A DNA stretch of 8,791 bases. Origin: an uncultured Oscillospiraceae bacterium (GTDB lineage: Bacteria; Bacillota_A; Clostridia; Oscillospirales; Oscillospiraceae). A program made the position numbers and the translations under genes. The DNA is taken from NCBI GenBank assembly GCA_900754605.1, contig CAAEDK010000099.1, forward strand, positions 1-8,791, given 5' to 3'. Every line of letters starts with the position of its first letter. Position 1 is the first letter of the stretch. Below the pieces are notes generated by a model. The model ran no database searches, was not told the origin of the DNA, and was given only the letters and a program-made list of their open reading frames with translations. Shown here piece after piece: positions 6,611 to 8,791 of this stretch.

Positions 6611-8092
6611 TCATATGAGCGCTTCTCCCTCCCGTTTTTCTCCAGACAGCTTGCGATACTGCGCGGGCGATTCCCCCATGATTTTGCGGAATACACGGCT
6701 GAAGTACTTGACATCCCAGAACCCCATCTTCTCTGCCACCTGGCTCACCGGCCGTGTGCTCTGCAACAGCATCAGCGCCGCCATATAGACGCGCAGATGG
6801 TTGCGGTACGTAACGATTCCGCAACCCACCTGCTGCTTGAACTGCTTGCTCAGGCTGGATTCTGATAGGTCAAGTTCATCGGCCAGTTTCTTCAGGCCAA
6901 TGTTAGAGGCATAGTTGGCGTGCAGATACTCCAACGTTTTCTCTACTGGTGGTAACAGCGGCACCGGTTTTCTTTTTTTTAAAAATGCCTCCCAGGAAGC
7001 GATGGCAAACTGCATCTCATCCTCAATGGAATGAAACTGCTCAGTGGGCTGCTCTGCTGGTTGTGCATTTGGCCTGCTCAGTGTCTGATAGATCCAATGC
7101 AGCATATGCCGCCCCAATTGCAGAATGGCAAAACTCATTGAGGGCTTGATTTGCCTCAGGTACAGTTCCCGGATCTGCTGGGCTGCCGTCTTTTCCTCAT
7201 CACGCAGGGAAGCCAGCAGCAATCGGACAAGTATGGAGAATAGATCAGGATAGACCATCTTGGGGCGGGCAATATCCGAGTTCTCATGAAGGAAACGCAC
7301 ATCTGCTGTAAAATAACGCAGGCCGTCCAGACGCTGCAAACGCACAACCGCGTCCTCCATCTCCTCAGCGCGGAGAGGCCCTGCAAGCAAAAGCTGAGAA
7401 TTACCGAAATCGCCGTTCATCAGCCACCTCGTCATAACCTGGTCTTCTCCCTCTTCCGAATAGACCAGGATCAGGAAGATATCCTGCCGCCATCTGAGCC
7501 AACGCAGCCAGCCCTCTTGGGCGTGATCGTTTAAAACGCTCTCGATCTGCCTGCGCATCAAAATCGAAACGGCATCCAAATGCAGCCATAGAAGATCGCA
7601 CGCCACATCCGGAAAAGACTGCCGAAGCTGCGCAAGCGATGATTTCTCGTCCTCCAGCAGGCTGCCGGATATCACGCTGCTGGGGGCGGCGCTGAGCTGC
7701 GTCGTGCGGATATCCTCCAGCACCTTCAGCAGCGTGCCGTCAGTTAATTTCGGCACGAAATAGAGGTGGGCCGTACCGCTGTTGGCGGTCTCTGTCACTG
7801 GCTCGTCCACCTGATGCTGCTTATTGGGTAGGATGATAATATAAAGTCGGAGATTTTCCTTTTGCGAGTACTCCAAAAACAGGTCTAAGTCCGCTGCGCC
7901 CAGCGATCCGAACAGCATCAGCACCTGGGGGTGGAGGTCGGTCACCTTCTGTAGCCCGGAAATCGAGTTGAGTTCAATCAGCAGTTGAAACCCCAACTGT
8001 TCCCACGGCAACAGGTTTTTCATATAAATCGCATCGGCATAACTGCGGGTTACCAACAAGACACGTATTTGCATTCCACATTTCCCTTCCAT
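6611..8092 (-). CDS. AraC-family transcriptional regulator with a degenerate response-regulator receiver domain (YesN-like)
   Basis: This is a 493-residue cytoplasmic regulator built like YesN-type response regulators. Residues about 7-110 resemble a receiver domain (IRVLLV start, then the typical YesN segment LLPWEQLGFQ). The acidic pocket and the phospho-accepting aspartate are not where expected: TRS replaces the DDE-type cluster, and strand 3 reads VLMLFGSLG. A long middle region (about 120-370) has no motif I recognise. The C-terminal AraC/XylS DNA-binding domain (about 382-482) has both helix-turn-helix units: the first around LKKLADELDLSESSLSKQF, the second around VSQVAEKMGFWDVKYFSRVF and ending GESPAQYRK. 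The ATG at 8090-8092 has AAAGGA 7 nt upstream. An ATG at 8072-8074 is also possible, and a TTG at 8117-8119 is less likely. The gene overlaps or abuts the dehydrogenase gene and probably controls this locus in response to a ligand. Confidence 0.9.
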   Translation of the reverse strand: MEGKCGMQIRVLLVTRSYADAIYMKNLLPWEQLGFQLLIELNSISGLQKVTDLHPQVLMLFGSLGAADLDLFLEYSQKENLRLYIIILPNKQHQVDEPVTETANSGTAHLYFVPKLTDGTLLKVLEDIRTTQLSAAPSSVISGSLLEDEKSSLAQLRQSFPDVACDLLWLHLDAVSILMRRQIESVLNDHAQEGWLRWLRWRQDIFLILVYSEEGEDQVMTRWLMNGDFGNSQLLLAGPLRAEEMEDAVVRLQRLDGLRYFTADVRFLHENSDIARPKMVYPDLFSILVRLLLASLRDEEKTAAQQIRELYLRQIKPSMSFAILQLGRHMLHWIYQTLSRPNAQPAEQPTEQFHSIEDEMQFAIASWEAFLKKRKPVPLLPPVEKTLEYLHANYASNIGLKKLADELDLSESSLSKQFKQQVGCGIVTYRNHLRVYMAALMLLQSTRPVSQVAEKMGFWDVKYFSRVFRKIMGESPAQYRKLSGEKREGEALI

Positions 8093-8114
8093 CGTATGTT
8101 CCTTTGGGTGCCGC

Positions 8115-8132
8115 TCCAATTGGAGAAGGCCG
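8115..8132. promoter_or_regulatory. Candidate regulator-binding element in the leader of the AraC-family gene
   Basis: TCCAATTGGAGAAGGCCG contains most of a perfect 12-bp palindrome, CTCCAATTGGAG (8114-8125). It matches the element at 5362-5379 at 15 of 18 positions. It lies 22 nt before the regulator's start codon and about 30-48 nt past the predicted transcription start. A role in autoregulation is an inference. Confidence 0.45.
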
Positions 8133-8169
8133 GATGTTTTCTGCCCACATATACGGTTACTCTTTAGTC

Positions 8170-8198
8170 AGTATATTGCAAATAAAAGGAATTGTCTA
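8170..8198 (-). promoter_or_regulatory. Sigma-A-like promoter of the regulator-dehydrogenase unit
   Basis: On the minus strand TAGACA (-35, at 8193-8198) and TATACT (-10, at 8170-8175) are separated by exactly 17 nt, close to the housekeeping consensus. Transcription would start near 8163, giving a leader of about 70 nt before the ATG at 8090-8092. Confidence 0.7.
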
Positions 8199-8599
8199 TA
8201 AGTAGATTGTGTGTTTTTCATGATAGATATTCAATGTTAGCAACTGAAGCAAGAAGGGTCTCTTGTTCGGAAACAAACGGCAAAAATGATACAAACAGGG
8301 AATTGATAAAGGGGAAAGGCCCGTCTGTGGAAATTGCGGCTGTTAGGATTGTCTGGCAATTTGGAATATTTATGGAGGAAAACAAATCGTCTGGTGTACA
8401 TAACCGCTTGGGATTTGGAAAACAGTTCTATCTAAATAGGGGATTCGCATTCGATCCATGGACGGGTATGAAGCCTCACAATCCATCAAATAAAGAAAGC
8501 GATGTTTTTTCACTTATATTAGCATCTCCTATATTGTAACAGTGAAACAAAACGGAATTATGAAATAAACAATTTCACTTTTTTAGATAGAATGTCTTT
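8199..8599. other. AT-rich stretch without a recognised gene
   Basis: The base composition is visibly more AT-rich than the operon. A plus-strand frame from a TTG at 8192 to 8539 (115 codons) overlaps the regulator promoter, has no ribosome binding site and resembles no family I know, so I do not call it. A 7-bp inverted repeat, AGTGAAA (8541-8547) with TTTCACT (8573-8579) followed by T's, has a 25-nt loop and is a weak terminator candidate. Confidence 0.5.
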
Positions 8600-8675
8600 A
8601 GGAGGTGCTGAGCTTATACAAATTCATGTTGTACAATCAGGTCAGACGCTATATGGCATTGCCCTCGCACGTGCT
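8600..8675 (+). pseudogene. 5' remnant of a LysM-domain (spore or cell-wall type) gene with no normal start codon
   Basis: After a consensus AGGAGGT (8600-8606), the frame beginning at 8616 reads IQIHVVQSGQTLYGIA. This matches the opening of a LysM peptidoglycan-binding repeat, as found at the N-terminus of spore-cortex hydrolases of the YaaH type and related cell-wall proteins (usually MQIHVVQxGDTLxxIA). The position 9 nt after the ribosome binding site, where ATG is expected, holds ATA (8616-8618), and no other in-frame start exists nearby. The similarity stops after about residue 17. The frame then runs through unrelated sequence to TGA at 8745-8747. The gene is therefore both start-less and cut off. 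The full-length product would bind peptidoglycan, but nothing here can do so alone. Confidence 0.65.
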
Positions 8676-8680
8676 TTTTC

Positions 8681-8791
8681 GATTATGGAATATGGAAAAC
8701 CAGCAAACGCTCTGAAGGCGTCTGCTTCGCGTTTCAAACCTTCCTGAGCAAGGTGACGGCGGGTATCGCGGGTGTAGCGACTGGCATCGTA
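8681..8791 (+). pseudogene. Internal segment of a GPH-family sugar symporter, 5'-truncated and running off the window
   Basis: The frame starting at 8681 reads DYGIWKTSKRSEGVCFAFQT, then FLSKVTAGIAGVATGIV, ending on a codon boundary at 8791. This is the highly recognisable GPH family segment between the eighth and eleventh helices (DYGEWKTGxRxEG, then a small-residue-rich helix). It aligns with DYGEWKVGLRCDG at about residue 363 of the intact symporter at 699-2102. Nothing of the first 350 or so residues expected for this family is present: just upstream lies the LysM remnant, in another frame. It is thus a 5'-truncated copy, unless an assembly error created the join. The missing continuation would resemble the transporter end seen at 3-254. 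Confidence 0.75.

Noticed and set aside
6600..6824. N-terminal extension of the MDR dehydrogenase
   Set aside because: The extra residues lie in a second frame of the regulator's DNA-binding domain and show no dehydrogenase similarity. The ribosome binding site next to 6599 settles the start.
8192..8539. Plus-strand frame of 115 codons before the LysM remnant
   Set aside because: It begins with TTG inside the regulator promoter, lacks a ribosome binding site, and has no recognisable domain or membrane segment.
8541..8585. Possible terminator from AGTGAAA and TTTCACT followed by T's
   Set aside because: The stem is only 7 bp, AT-rich, with a 25-nt loop, and no gene clearly ends before it.
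1..8791. Exact circular closure of the window
   Set aside because: Joining base 8791 directly to base 1 puts the two GPH frames out of register by 2 nt (8791 ends on a codon and the left frame starts at base 3). A perfect circle is not shown by this sequence alone.

Overview
The window looks like a piece of a chromosome from a moderately GC-rich anaerobic Firmicute, probably a gut Clostridia/Oscillospiraceae-type organism. This is an inference from three things: strong AGGAGG-type ribosome binding sites, a YesN-like AraC regulator, and a transketolase split into two polypeptides. No RNA gene, CRISPR array, insertion sequence or replication gene was seen.

The core is a carbohydrate-utilisation locus read entirely on the minus strand, so it runs right to left. 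At the right, a sigma-A-like promoter (8170-8198) drives an AraC-family regulator with a degenerate receiver domain (6611-8092). This gene is coupled to a zinc-lobe MDR dehydrogenase (5607-6599), and the pair ends at a clear terminator (5545-5594). A second promoter (about 5431-5459) then drives transketolase N-terminal subunit (4456-5322), transketolase C-terminal subunit (3464-4450), an MFS transporter (2120-3403), a GPH-family sugar symporter (699-2102) and the 3' remnant of an SDR dehydrogenase (516-698). A perfect 15-bp hairpin (464-497) closes the operon. The likely logic is: sense a sugar or polyol, import it without phosphorylation, oxidise or reduce it with the dehydrogenase(s), and split the ketose with transketolase. 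No kinase or isomerase is present, so the substrate is unknown.

The leaders of the two transcription units share an 18-nt element matching at 15 positions (5362-5379 and 8115-8132). It is the best candidate for the operator of the local AraC regulator.

The edges are a graveyard of gene fragments. The left end (3-254, plus strand) is the C-terminus of another GPH transporter. The right end holds an AT-rich stretch without a convincing gene (8199-8599), then the first 15 or so codons of a LysM-domain gene whose start codon reads ATA, fused at about 8673-8681 to an internal GPH-transporter segment that runs off the window. The two edge GPH fragments are consecutive parts of the same family fold and almost abut if the ends are joined, which points to a circular or repeat-bounded contig, or to tandem paralogues.
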